Position numbers and translations under genes: made by a program. The notes beneath the pieces are model-generated. The model was given only the letters and a program-made list of their open reading frames with translations, did no database searches and was not told the origin of the DNA. From NCBI GenBank assembly GCA_027624075.1, contig JAQBUH010000002.1:1-64000 (forward strand): a stretch of 64,000 bases of DNA, read 5' to 3'. Numbering within the stretch: position 1 is the first letter of the stretch; the number at the start of each line of letters is the position of its first letter. This DNA is from Chloroflexota bacterium (GTDB taxonomy: Bacteria > Chloroflexota > Dehalococcoidia > Lucifugimonadales > Lucifugimonadaceae). Below are positions 1 through 7,967 of this stretch, one piece after another.

Positions 1-37
1 CACTTCGGGAGCAGCTCAGATCCGCCTGAAATCTCTA

Positions 38-619
38 TTACCGATTCTGTCCCATTGTTGCTGACGTCCTACACTCACCTGTGTTGGCATCTCTCACCTG
101 GATCTGAGTCTGCCTGAGCACCTCACGCATCTGGGTCCTGGCCTTGCGGTCACTGTGGACAAGCACCGCCACCGGCACATCATTCTCTTTGAGAGACCAC
201 TTCTCGTCTTCGGTCGAAGCCCCGCCCTTGCCTGCGCCTGTCCCTTTAGCTGGAACGCTGGCGTTGAGGATGCGGCCGACGCGCTCCGCGACAGCTGCCG
301 GACCAACACTCTTCAGAACGTAGTCGTTGGCACCCTTCTGGATAGCCTCGACCACCTCTTCGCGCTCATCTACAGCGCTGAACATGATGATGGGGACCTT
401 AGAGCGGTGACGCAGCAGTTCGCAGAGTTGGATTCCACCGATTCCGGGCATGCGGATGTCGAGCAGCGCCAGGTCAGGGGCGTATTTCAGGAACGCCTGA
501 AGCCCTTCCTGTCCGTTGGACGCCTCGAACACCTGGAACCCGAATGTCTCGAGCGCCGAAACAACCATCTTCCGCATGTCGGCTTCGTCATCGACGACAA
601 GGATCTTCTTGCGGTTCAT
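38..619 (-). CDS. Response regulator, one intact receiver plus decayed C-terminal stub
   Basis: The protein has 193 residues. Residues 1 to 120 form a complete receiver domain: an acidic pair at D10/D11, phospho-acceptor D54 in LLDIRMP, and the conserved lysine in NDYVLKS. A Gly/Ser/Lys-rich linker follows. Near residue 148 the protein restarts like a second receiver (VPVAVLVHSD), but it ends after about 45 residues. The downstream paralogue at 786-1766 carries a full second domain there, so this copy looks truncated by a frameshift or deletion. There is no DNA-binding or enzymatic output domain. AGGTG lies 8 bases before the ATG. It probably acts as a phosphorelay partner; the kinase is not visible. 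The family call is firm, but function and degree of decay are uncertain. Confidence 0.85.
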   Translation of the reverse strand: MNRKKILVVDDEADMRKMVVSALETFGFQVFEASNGQEGLQAFLKYAPDLALLDIRMPGIGGIQLCELLRHRSKVPIIMFSAVDEREEVVEAIQKGANDYVLKSVGPAAVAERVGRILNASVPAKGTGAGKGGASTEDEKWSLKENDVPVAVLVHSDRKARTQMREVLRQTQIQVRDANTGECRTSATMGQNR

Positions 620-785
620 CTATTGCACCTGCGATCGAGTAGGAGTCGCAGGGCGCGAGCGTTGCGTAAACGGGTAGTAGAAACCAGTCTAGAGACGGCA
701 GAGCCGCCCGGCATACGGGTAACACCCAGTTAGCTCCGGGATGCCACTGCCAGAGAGTCAGGGCAGGGAATAATCGAGTTTGGGT

Positions 786-1766
786 TCAAGCGGCCTTGAG
801 GCGTGACCGCGCCTGCCTGGTGGCGGCGAGGGCAGCGCGAATCGCAACGTCCAGCCTGCCGTCGCTCCACGGCTGGAACACAATTTGCCGTACGCCCAGG
901 TACCGCGCCCTGCGGGATAGCTCATGTGAGCGGCTCTCCATCGCCAGCACGACCCCGATGAACTCTCCCAACTCGTGGTTAGAGGCGGCCTGTACCAGGG
1001 CAAGGCAGTTCATGTCGGTGAGCACATTGCCGACGACCATCACCTTCGGACGGCGGGTCGCCAGGATCTCCACGGCCTTCCGGCCCGTACTGGCCTCAGC
1101 GACCTCGAAACCGGTCATGCGGGCGACGCCGGCTAGCTGCGCCAGTGAGTCAGGATCGCTGTGAGCGACGATCACCAGGTCTTCCAACGGCTCGCCGTTT
1201 GGCCCGGCTACCTCCGGAGTTTTCTCGATCTTGACCGTCTGGATGTTAAGCCCAGAGAGGTTATTAAGATCTGCCTGAAGCGCCAGCTTCCCTGGCTGGT
1301 AACCGGAGGAGCTTGCTCCCGCGGCCCCCGCGGTCCGGGGCAGTGTGAACGGCACGACCCTGCCTGCCCCGCGGTTGGCCGGCTGCGTCGTCAGCAGATC
1401 GGCGGCACGACGCCTCAGGTGCTTGCCGACCCGGTTCAGCAACTCCCTGAACCCGGTGTCTTTGAGCACATAGTCGTTAGCGCCGCGTTGGAGCGCCATC
1501 AGGACATCGGCACGGTCATCGACACCGCTGAACATGATGATCGGCACGTCCGACTCGTTTCGGATGAGCGTGCAGACGTCGATGCCAGACATCTTCGGCA
1601 TTCGTATATCCAGGAGCGCGATGTCCGGTTGGGTCTCCCTGAACATCCTGATGCCCTCTCGTCCATCAACCGCCGCCCGCACCTGGTAACCCTGGCTCTC
1701 GAGCGCGATCTGGAGGCCGGTGCGGACATCAGCCGAGTCCTCGACTATGAGCACTTCGCTTGTCAT
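786..1766 (-). CDS. Dual-receiver response regulator (REC plus pseudo-receiver)
   Basis: The protein has 326 residues. The N-terminal receiver is complete, with acidic residues E9/D10, phospho-acceptor D53 in LLDIRMP, and lysine in NDYVLKD. A linker of about 70 residues leads to a second receiver-like fold from about residue 196 to 315. There the phospho-acceptor strand reads VVGN instead of LLDI, so it probably cannot be phosphorylated. No HTH, GGDEF or kinase domain follows. It lies 166 bases from the related gene at 38-619 on the same strand, which looks like tandem duplication. GAGGG precedes the ATG by about 10 bases. It likely signals by protein-protein contact; the cognate kinase is not identified. 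Confidence 0.88.
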   Translation of the reverse strand: MTSEVLIVEDSADVRTGLQIALESQGYQVRAAVDGREGIRMFRETQPDIALLDIRMPKMSGIDVCTLIRNESDVPIIMFSGVDDRADVLMALQRGANDYVLKDTGFRELLNRVGKHLRRRAADLLTTQPANRGAGRVVPFTLPRTAGAAGASSSGYQPGKLALQADLNNLSGLNIQTVKIEKTPEVAGPNGEPLEDLVIVAHSDPDSLAQLAGVARMTGFEVAEASTGRKAVEILATRRPKVMVVGNVLTDMNCLALVQAASNHELGEFIGVVLAMESRSHELSRRARYLGVRQIVFQPWSDGRLDVAIRAALAATRQARSRLKAA

Positions 1767-2034
1767 TGCTGTGGACCCTCATCCTGTCCGTCTGCCGAGT
1801 CATAGCGGCCGATAACGACTATCTGGCCTTTGCAGGAGACTGCCAGGCCAGGACACTGCCAAACGCCGGGGCTGTGCGCGTGTGTGGGGATATGCCTGAA
1901 GCGTATGACAAGACCCCTGCGGCGCCCAGAGTGGCCGCCGTACAACAGCGCGGGGCCAGGGCTCACGCGCGAGTGCTAGACTCCGCAACGCCCTCTCCGT
2001 ATAAACCCTGAATGCCTCATCAAAGGGCTGCCGC

Positions 2035-3198
2035 GTGACAACCGTTTCAGACGTGCTAGTCATTGGGTCCGGCGTTTTCGGCCTTGCCTCCGCCTGGAAC
2101 CTGGCCAGGGCAGGCCGCTCAGTCATCGTGCTGGACCGTGCTCCTGTAGGCACTGAGGCGTCCGGCTGGGCGCTGGGGCGGCTCGACCCGCTACTTAAAG
2201 GCTCTGGTTCGACCGGCGCCACGGAGCAGGACCTTCCTGAAGGTCAAATTTCGAAGCCTGAGGCACAGCAGGAACTCGCACGACTCTCGTTCCGGGCGCA
2301 CCAGGAGTTGAGTTCGGAGATCGAAGATGTCTCTGGCGTTGACATCCAGGTCGATCACCAGCCGACCCTTCAACTCTTCTACTCCGCGGAGGAGCGTGCG
2401 TTCGCAAAGAGCTACGCTGCACGCTGGACAGCCCAGGGCTTCCAGACTGACCTTGTGACGACAGACGAAATTCACAAAATCGACTCCCGGTTTAACCCGA
2501 CCGAGTTCGGCGGCGCGATGGTCCGCGGCCCGTACTTCATCGACAGTCTGCGGTTCGTGACGGCGCTCGCGTCATGCGCACGAGCCGCCGGAGCAAGGAT
2601 GGAGACGGCGACGGTTACATCACTGGAGACCCTTGTGGGGAGCGGAAACGTCAACGTCCACACAGACCAGGGCCACTACGAGGCGGAAACAGTTGTGGTT
2701 GCGGCCGGGCCGTGGTCGCCGGACCTGCTCAAGCCTATCGGCACCGATATCCCGGTCCATCCGTCGAAGGGTGAGATTCTCCGGCTGGAGCCGCCTGCCA
2801 GCGGACCCTTTTCAGCGCACGTGCATGGGCCGTGTTCTCTCGTGCTCAAGAAAGACGGACTGGTGTGGGTAGCGGCGACGGCCGCTGACGCGGGGTTCGA
2901 CCGTACTCCGACAGACGCGTCACGCAGGAAGCTGCTGGAGAACGCCCGGACCATGATGCCGGAGGCCGCCGAGTCCGCGGTCGCCATGCACACCGTCTGC
3001 TTCCGGCCTGCGACGCCTGACGACCTGCCAGTGCTCGGCAGAGCGGGTGATCGCGGCAACGTGATCGTCGCGACGGGCGGCGGCGGAAGCGGGATAGTGC
3101 AGTGCCTGTACATCGGCCGCCAGGTAGAGGAGATGGTCGCTACCGGCAGGGCAGAGCCTGAGCTGGCGTCGATATCGCTCAGCAGGTTCGGCGATTAG
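2035..3198 (+). CDS. FAD-dependent oxidoreductase, DAO (glycine/D-amino acid oxidase-like) family
   Basis: The protein has 387 residues and starts at GTG. The N-terminal Rossmann motif VIGSGVFGLASA is followed by an acidic end of strand 2 (VLDRA), which binds the FAD ribose. A later AAGPWSPDLL segment and a C-terminal GGGGSGIVQ motif complete the FAD site typical of the DAO family (glycine oxidase, sarcosine oxidase, DadA). Such enzymes oxidise amines or N-methyl amino acids to imines. Substrate cannot be read from sequence. No signal peptide is seen, so it should be cytoplasmic. It is transcribed alone, divergent from the regulator at 786-1766 and convergent, with 10 bases between, to the flavin reductase that follows. 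Confidence 0.85.
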   Translation: MTTVSDVLVIGSGVFGLASAWNLARAGRSVIVLDRAPVGTEASGWALGRLDPLLKGSGSTGATEQDLPEGQISKPEAQQELARLSFRAHQELSSEIEDVSGVDIQVDHQPTLQLFYSAEERAFAKSYAARWTAQGFQTDLVTTDEIHKIDSRFNPTEFGGAMVRGPYFIDSLRFVTALASCARAAGARMETATVTSLETLVGSGNVNVHTDQGHYEAETVVVAAGPWSPDLLKPIGTDIPVHPSKGEILRLEPPASGPFSAHVHGPCSLVLKKDGLVWVAATAADAGFDRTPTDASRRKLLENARTMMPEAAESAVAMHTVCFRPATPDDLPVLGRAGDRGNVIVATGGGGSGIVQCLYIGRQVEEMVATGRAEPELASISLSRFGD

Positions 3199-3208
3199 CG
3201 CCCAGTCA

Positions 3209-3955
3209 CTAAGTGCCGCTCGGGCCAAAGCGCTCCGTCATGATCGTGTCTGGCGGCAGACCTTCGTCAACCAGCATCCCGGCGACAGTCTCAACGAAGG
3301 CTGTCGGCCCACAGACGTACGAGAGCGCTGGCCGGCCCAGCCGCTCCATAACATCCCTCAACATCCGGGCATCGACCCTGCGTGTCTTGCCTGTCCAGCC
3401 TGGCGGTCGGTTGCGCGTCAGCGTGAGTGTCAGATCGAACCGTGGATCAGACGCGGAGATCGCATCCAGTTCGTCCATGTAGATCACGTCGTCGAGAGCG
3501 CGGCTTGAGTAGAGCAGGGCAGCGCGCACCGGCTCTCCCGCTGAGGTTGTCCTGTGCCTGAGCATCGACATCAACGGGACAACACCCGATCCGCCGCCGG
3601 CCAGCAATAGCGGGCCACCTCGCTCAGCAGTCCATGTGAACGGCCCACCGATCGGACCACGGAGTTCGATCCGGTCGCCCTCCCGGACCACCTCGTGGAA
3701 ATAGGGCGAAACCTCGCCGTCCTCAATCAACTCGACCGTGATGTCGATCGTGCCTGCGCCGTCCGGAGCGGACGCGATGGAGTATGACCTCTGGGCCTGG
3801 TAGCCGTCCGGCGCTGTAAGCCGCACGTCCACATGCTGCCCCGGCTTGAACCGGCCAAATCCCGGAACCGCCAACCTGAACGACTTTACGCGCGATGTCT
3901 CAACCCATACGCGGTCGACAGTTGCGGTCTGCCATTCAAGTGTTGGTGGTTTCAC
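3209..3955 (-). CDS. FAD/NAD(P)-binding ferredoxin-reductase-type oxidoreductase
   Basis: With the chosen GTG start the protein has 248 residues. The frame stays open to 4225, but that part overlaps the upstream molybdoenzyme in another frame and does not look coding. RSYSIAS is the FAD-binding RxYS motif, GPIGGPF lies at the flavin phosphate, LLAGGGSGVVPLMSML binds NAD(P), and YVCGPTAFVE with the C-terminal ERFG signature closes the FNR fold. There is no 2Fe-2S domain. It sits 76 bases downstream of the sulfite-oxidase-like gene on the same strand, a pairing known in other bacteria, so it probably passes electrons to or from the molybdenum protein. The start codon is uncertain; a CTG slightly upstream is possible. 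Confidence 0.85.
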   Translation of the reverse strand: MKPPTLEWQTATVDRVWVETSRVKSFRLAVPGFGRFKPGQHVDVRLTAPDGYQAQRSYSIASAPDGAGTIDITVELIEDGEVSPYFHEVVREGDRIELRGPIGGPFTWTAERGGPLLLAGGGSGVVPLMSMLRHRTTSAGEPVRAALLYSSRALDDVIYMDELDAISASDPRFDLTLTLTRNRPPGWTGKTRRVDARMLRDVMERLGRPALSYVCGPTAFVETVAGMLVDEGLPPDTIMTERFGPSGT

Positions 3956-4031
3956 AGCTAGCTGCTTTAAGTGGCTCAGCCGGAACCTGAGTTGGCGATA
4001 ATCGGTTCGGCTCTGTCGAGTTCCATCCGGC

Positions 4032-4637
4032 CTAGTCCCCGCTGTACCGCTGCTCTTTCCACGGGTCGCCGTACATGTGATAGCCATACGCCTCCCAGAA
4101 ACCCGGAGCGTCGTCGTCCATGAACCGCAGGCTGCGGATCCACTTCGCGGACTTCCAGAAGTACAGGTGAGGGACGAATAGCCGTACTGGCCCGCCGTGC
4201 GCCGGCTCAATCGGATCGCCGTCATACTCGTAGGCGATCAGCGCCTTGCCGTCGAGAACGTCCTCGGCAGGCATATTGGTCGTGTAGCCGCCGTCACAGG
4301 AAGCCATTAAATAGTCGCCAGGCGGGTCCGTGACGCCCGCAGACTCCAGCAACGTGTCTATCGTCACGCCCCGCCAGTCTGTGTCCTGCTTAGACCACTT
4401 CGTCACGCAATGGATGTCGACATGCATTTCGGTTGCAGGCAGCGCCTGCAGCTCTTCCCAGTTCCAACGGCCAAGCGTCTCATTGCCGGCCTCGATCACG
4501 AGGTCCCATTTAGCCAGGTCGACGCGTGGAGTTGGTCCCGCGCTTAGCACAGGGAACCCATCCTCCAGGTACTGCCCCGGCGGGATTGGCCGTGATAGCT
4601 GCGGCCTTTTTCTCCCGAAGAATCCTCTACTTACCAA
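4032..4637 (-). CDS. Sulfite-oxidase-like molybdopterin oxidoreductase (YedY/MsrP-type fold)
   Basis: The protein has 201 residues and covers only the molybdopterin-binding (SUOX) domain. C77 in DIHCVTKWS is the expected molybdenum ligand, and DWRGV, SCDGGYTT and PAHGGPVRLFVPHLYFWKS match conserved pterin-pocket and fold positions. No Tat signal is present, unlike MsrP, so it is predicted cytoplasmic. The start is TTG with AAGGA about 10 bases upstream. The flavin reductase 3209-3955 follows in the same operon. Reaction and substrate are unknown; reduction of S- or N-oxides is plausible from the family. Confidence 0.85.
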   Translation of the reverse strand: MVSRGFFGRKRPQLSRPIPPGQYLEDGFPVLSAGPTPRVDLAKWDLVIEAGNETLGRWNWEELQALPATEMHVDIHCVTKWSKQDTDWRGVTIDTLLESAGVTDPPGDYLMASCDGGYTTNMPAEDVLDGKALIAYEYDGDPIEPAHGGPVRLFVPHLYFWKSAKWIRSLRFMDDDAPGFWEAYGYHMYGDPWKEQRYSGD

Positions 4638-4787
4638 TGGCGTCCGTTCCTTTTGCTGTCCAGTCGATCACCCCGCGGCCGTGCGCGGGTGACCACGCAG
4701 GCCCGGTCCGGTCCCAGTCCGTTCCAAGTGGCGGTATATTCATTCTCCGCCACGATCATTACAAATATCTGAACACGGGAGACCCCA

Positions 4788-5552
4788 ATGCTACTGGAAA
4801 ACAGAGTCGCCATCGTGACCGGTGCGGGCAACGGTATCGGCCGCGCCATCGCAGAGCGCTTCGCAAGGGAAGGCGCAGCCGTGACCATAGCCGAGCTGGA
4901 AGAAGGTCCTGGCTCCGAGGTCGCTGAGGCGATAACGGCCGCCGGCGGCAAAGCGATGTTCCACCGCACAGACACGTCCGACTCCGAGTCGGTACGCAAC
5001 GCAGTCCAGGCGACTGTCTCACGCTTCGGCACTGTCAACGTGCTGGTGAACAACGCCGCCGCGTTCGTCTTCGGAACCGTCGAGACCGTTACGAGCGAGG
5101 ACTGGGCAAAGGTGTTCGGCATCAACGTGATCGGCTATGCCAACACGGTGCGGGAGTGTCTGGGCGAGTTCAGGAAGAACGGCGGCGGCACCATAGTCAA
5201 CCTGGCCTCGGTATCGTCGTTTATCGCCCAGCCAGCGTTCGTGCCGTACAACGCCTCCAAAGGCGCTGTGGCCCAACTCACCCGGTGCCTGGCGATGGAC
5301 CTCGCCAAAGACAACATTCGCGTCAACGCCATCTGCCCCGGCTCCATCCGGACGCGGGCCACGGACCGGCACATCGCGTCGCTAGGTCTCGACCCTGAGC
5401 GGGCATACGAGGAGTTCGGGCAGGACTCGTTGATGAAGCGCATGGGCAGGCCGGACGAGATTGCCGCTGGCGTAGTTTTCCTGGCGTCTGACGAGTCTTC
5501 GTTCATGACAGGGGCGCACATCGTGATCGACGGTGGGGCGACGATCGACTAG
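4788..5552 (+). CDS. Short-chain dehydrogenase/reductase (classical SDR)
   Basis: The protein has 254 residues, the standard classical SDR length. The cofactor motif TGAGNGIG is at residues 11-18 and NNAA at 88-91. The catalytic triad is S141, Y154 and K158 (YNASK). The end of strand 2 reads IAELEE, with an acidic residue, which favours NAD(H) over NADP(H). PGSIRT and the C-terminal GGATID are also typical. GGGAGA precedes the ATG. A TATATT box lies at about 4735-4740 in the 150-base gap shared with the divergent molybdoenzyme operon. The substrate, probably an alcohol or sugar hydroxyl, cannot be assigned. Confidence 0.9.
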   Translation: MLLENRVAIVTGAGNGIGRAIAERFAREGAAVTIAELEEGPGSEVAEAITAAGGKAMFHRTDTSDSESVRNAVQATVSRFGTVNVLVNNAAAFVFGTVETVTSEDWAKVFGINVIGYANTVRECLGEFRKNGGGTIVNLASVSSFIAQPAFVPYNASKGAVAQLTRCLAMDLAKDNIRVNAICPGSIRTRATDRHIASLGLDPERAYEEFGQDSLMKRMGRPDEIAAGVVFLASDESSFMTGAHIVIDGGATID

Positions 5553-5640
5553 GAAGCGGACGCCAGCGGGCCGTGTTGCGGACCGGCTGGAGGCGATGCC
5601 CCGTCACACCAGAACCAACCTGAGCGCGGCGCGTGTTCCA

Positions 5641-6396
5641 ATGCGGCAGCGCGAACCTGGGAACGTGGACAACCTTACCCTCACGCAAAGTCACACGCGC
5701 AACCTTGGGAGCCGCGGCTTCTCCGCCATCGAGGTCGCGATCTTCATGATCGCCGCCACAGTAGTGGCCACCGTGTCCGCGGTCGCTCTTATGACGATGG
5801 GAGCGGACGCAGCCCAGGCCGGGACACAGGCCGCAAACCGCGGTCTGAGCGAGGCCACAGGTTCCATCCAACTCCGCGGGCCTGTGATCGCGACACGCGG
5901 CAACATCGACATCGACGGCAACGATGTGATCGACCTGAGTGGCAGTGATATCCAGGCCATTGCCACTCTGAAGCTGCTCATCTCAGCGGACATGGCGAAC
6001 GGCATCGACCTCACTCCGCCATACACAGTTGATGACACTGCGGTAGACCCCGACTTCTCCTCTACTCAGATCGGAACAGTCATTTCGGTTATCACTGAAG
6101 GCTTCAATGTGCCGTCGAGCGCTTGGTCGGTCACCTTTCCCGGAGATGACAATGGCGACCTGTTTCTCGATAGAGGCGAGCGGGCGGAACTCACCGTGTG
6201 GCTGCATCCGCTCGACGTCTCGAACGGCTGGTATGACCTCGGCACTGGCGCGTCTGACCCGTATGTAGACAGCTCTGCCCAGGCGCTGATCGCCCGCGGG
6301 CAGGTCACATTGCGCATCACGCCGGATGCGGCGCCAGAGACCGCTATCGAGCGGACGATGCCGATCGAACTCACTTCGACCGTCCTGCTCGACTGA
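5641..6396 (+). CDS. Archaellin (archaeal-type flagellin) homologue with class III signal peptide
   Basis: The protein has 251 residues from the ATG used; a GTG at 5665 would shorten the leader. A short leader ends in SRG, followed by FSAIEVAIFMIAATVVATVS. That is a type IV pilin/archaellin processing site with Glu at +5 and a hydrophobic assembly helix. The mature part follows the archaellin plan: a coil with EATGSIQLRGPVIA, then beta strands with LKLLISA, W-V-T-F-P-G-D-D, a GERAELTVWL segment, and a final LRITP...AIERTMP strand pair. Archaellins are processed by a prepilin peptidase and polymerised by ArlI/ArlJ into a rotating filament; those partners are not in this window. Archaella have been reported in Chloroflexota. 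No clear ribosome site precedes either start. An adhesive pilin is the main alternative. Confidence 0.8.
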   Translation: MRQREPGNVDNLTLTQSHTRNLGSRGFSAIEVAIFMIAATVVATVSAVALMTMGADAAQAGTQAANRGLSEATGSIQLRGPVIATRGNIDIDGNDVIDLSGSDIQAIATLKLLISADMANGIDLTPPYTVDDTAVDPDFSSTQIGTVISVITEGFNVPSSAWSVTFPGDDNGDLFLDRGERAELTVWLHPLDVSNGWYDLGTGASDPYVDSSAQALIARGQVTLRITPDAAPETAIERTMPIELTSTVLLD

Positions 6397-6706
6397 TCCA
6401 CTCGTCAGGCTTAACTGCGGACGTCCGTGTCAAAGCCTTGTGTCCGCACCCGACGCGTAACCCTGAAAAAGACCGCTTTATCGTGAAGATCTGGCCTGAC
6501 CGTGTGTACCGAGTCTGTCCCGATGATCGCGGCCACGCACTCGAACGCCTCATGTAGCCGCGAATCCCTTAGCGACTGCCGCAGGGTTGGATTTAGTGTG
6601 TACCCGGTGCTGAAGGCGGTGTGCCAGCACCAAATGTGCCGCGCGTGCGTGCATAGTGAGTGATAAGAGAGATGTTCTGGTACTCCAACATCTCAGGGGA
6701 GCCATC
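6397..6706 (+). other. Intergenic region with a possible short reading frame
   Basis: This 310-base gap lies between the archaellin gene and the receiver-like gene. It holds one coding-like stretch at 6438-6557 (TTG start, 39 codons, ending RGHALERLM), with two cysteines and a plausible amino-acid mix. It has no ribosome site, so it may be a tiny gene or a remnant. A hairpin with 7-base arms (GGTGCTG and CAGCACC) spans 6606-6631. No promoter motif is convincing. Confidence 0.3.
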
Positions 6707-7432
6707 ATGGCACGCATGATACGCAGGCGAAGACGAGTGTCACATCCCGGCCCGGTCAGGCCGGTTGAAAACGTCAGGTCGCAGACGAGCCTCCCCGAGG
6801 CCAGGCCGATGCCCGCGACGCGGGTCGTCATCGCCGCGCCCGGACCGCTGCGCACAGTGCTCACTTCCCGAATCTCCGGATCTACAGAGGTTAAACTCGC
6901 AGGCTTCGCCGAAAACGAGGTCTCAACTATTGAGAAGATCATTACGGAAGAGGCGGATGTCGTTGCGATCTACATCCATCTTGGTGGCGAGCTTGCAGGG
7001 CTGGACATAGCTCGCAGCGTGAGTAAAAGCTGCCCTGAAGCCGGCGTTCTTGTCATAGTCGGTGACCTGGCGGGAGTTGATCTGCGCAGACGCGCACGTA
7101 TGTTCGGCGTCGCCTGGTCGTACGCTCTCGCAAAGAACGCAGAGACCGGTCACAACTTCACAGAGATGGTGCAGAGCGTAGCCAGGGGAATTCACTGGAT
7201 CGACCCGAGCATCAAACACGTTCTTGAGGCCATCTGGAAGGTTGCCAGCGAGGGCCGGGACCTGGATATTTCAGATGCTGTGGGCCGACTGGAGATGTCC
7301 ACTCCGAACGCTCCACGACCCTCTCCGGCGCCGGGTCCCGCCACTCCGCCATCAACCGGCGGTATCCAGACCATGCGGGCGGGCAATAGCGGCATCGGCC
7401 ATGGTGGGTTCGGCGTTTCCAAAGCCGGCTAA
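6707..7432 (+). CDS. Receiver-like (pseudo-receiver) protein with proline-rich tail
   Basis: The start chosen is ATG 6707 because AGGGGA lies 8 bases before it; a GTG at 6656 is also open. The protein has 241 residues: a basic N-terminus with a run of five arginines, a receiver-like fold from about residue 38 to 165, and a tail rich in Pro, Gly and Ser. The strand that normally carries the phospho-acceptor reads VVAIYIHLGG and has no Asp. The C-terminal lysine (ALAKNAE) is kept. Such domains usually act by protein contact; the atypical receiver of CpaE/TadZ pilus-assembly proteins is one precedent. It follows the archaellin gene on the same strand, so a role in filament assembly or positioning is possible but only inferred. 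Confidence 0.6.
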   Translation: MARMIRRRRRVSHPGPVRPVENVRSQTSLPEARPMPATRVVIAAPGPLRTVLTSRISGSTEVKLAGFAENEVSTIEKIITEEADVVAIYIHLGGELAGLDIARSVSKSCPEAGVLVIVGDLAGVDLRRRARMFGVAWSYALAKNAETGHNFTEMVQSVARGIHWIDPSIKHVLEAIWKVASEGRDLDISDAVGRLEMSTPNAPRPSPAPGPATPPSTGGIQTMRAGNSGIGHGGFGVSKAG

Positions 7433-7530
7433 CAACGTCGGCTCGCATGCGCCTTCCGGTCATTTATTCCTTCCGACATTCCCGCACAGGTCAGGCAATC
7501 CCTGTCATTACCAGTTCTCGCCGCCGTGCG

Positions 7531-7559
7531 TTGACATGAATTTAAGTATCGACTTAAAT
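7531..7559 (+). promoter_or_regulatory. Promoter with embedded operator-like palindrome for the ArsR gene
   Basis: TTGACA at 7531-7536 and TTAAAT at 7554-7559 are separated by 17 bases, an ideal -35/-10 arrangement. A perfect inverted repeat (ATTTAAGT, four bases, ACTTAAAT) fills 7540-7559, between and across these boxes. A repressor bound here would block RNA polymerase. The predicted transcription start, 7 bases after the -10 box, falls at 7566, exactly on an in-frame ATG. This suggests an autoregulated, leaderless gene. Confidence 0.6.
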
Positions 7560-7565
7560 GTTGCT

Positions 7566-7877
7566 ATGCACGACCGATTGAAAGTGATGGCAGCGCCGGT
7601 CCGGCGCCGGATACTCAGGCTCGTCTGGGACCGCGAACAGACCGCAGGCGAAATCGCGGCAAACTTCACGATTTCATGGCCTGCTGTCTCACAACACCTC
7701 CGCGTGCTGCGTGACGCCGGGTTGGTGAGCGAGCGCCGTGAGGGCAGGTACAGGATTTACAGTGCGCAGAAGGAGTCGCTCGGCAGCCTGAGACGCGTGC
7801 TGGAGGAAGAGTGGGCGAATTCCTTAACTCGTTCAAGCGACGTCGCTGAGCCCGGCGAGAAGAGCGACTGTGACTGA
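7566..7877 (+). CDS. ArsR-family winged-helix transcriptional repressor
   Basis: The protein has 103 residues from ATG 7566. An ATG at 7536 would add ten residues but lies inside the -35 box. The winged-helix core is clear: LKVMAAPVRRRILRLV, then AGEIAANF, the recognition helix SWPAVSQHLRVLRDAGLV, and the wing SERREGRYRIYS. No metal-binding Cys pair is present in the helices, so it is not an obvious metal sensor. It resembles ArsR proteins that control small metabolic operons. The palindrome in its own promoter points to autoregulation. The VOC gene 90 bases downstream on the same strand may be co-controlled. Confidence 0.88.
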   Translation: MHDRLKVMAAPVRRRILRLVWDREQTAGEIAANFTISWPAVSQHLRVLRDAGLVSERREGRYRIYSAQKESLGSLRRVLEEEWANSLTRSSDVAEPGEKSDCD

Positions 7878-7967
7878 CACTGTGGCCAATGAGTTCCAGA
7901 CAGGTACGATAAGATTCGCCGACTTGCGTACTGCCCTGAGCTGAACAGTTAATTCGGAGGAGACGAG

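Noticed and set aside
3956-4225. Upstream part of the flavin reductase frame
   Set aside because: It lies inside the molybdoenzyme gene and reads as Ser/Arg/Thr-rich noise.
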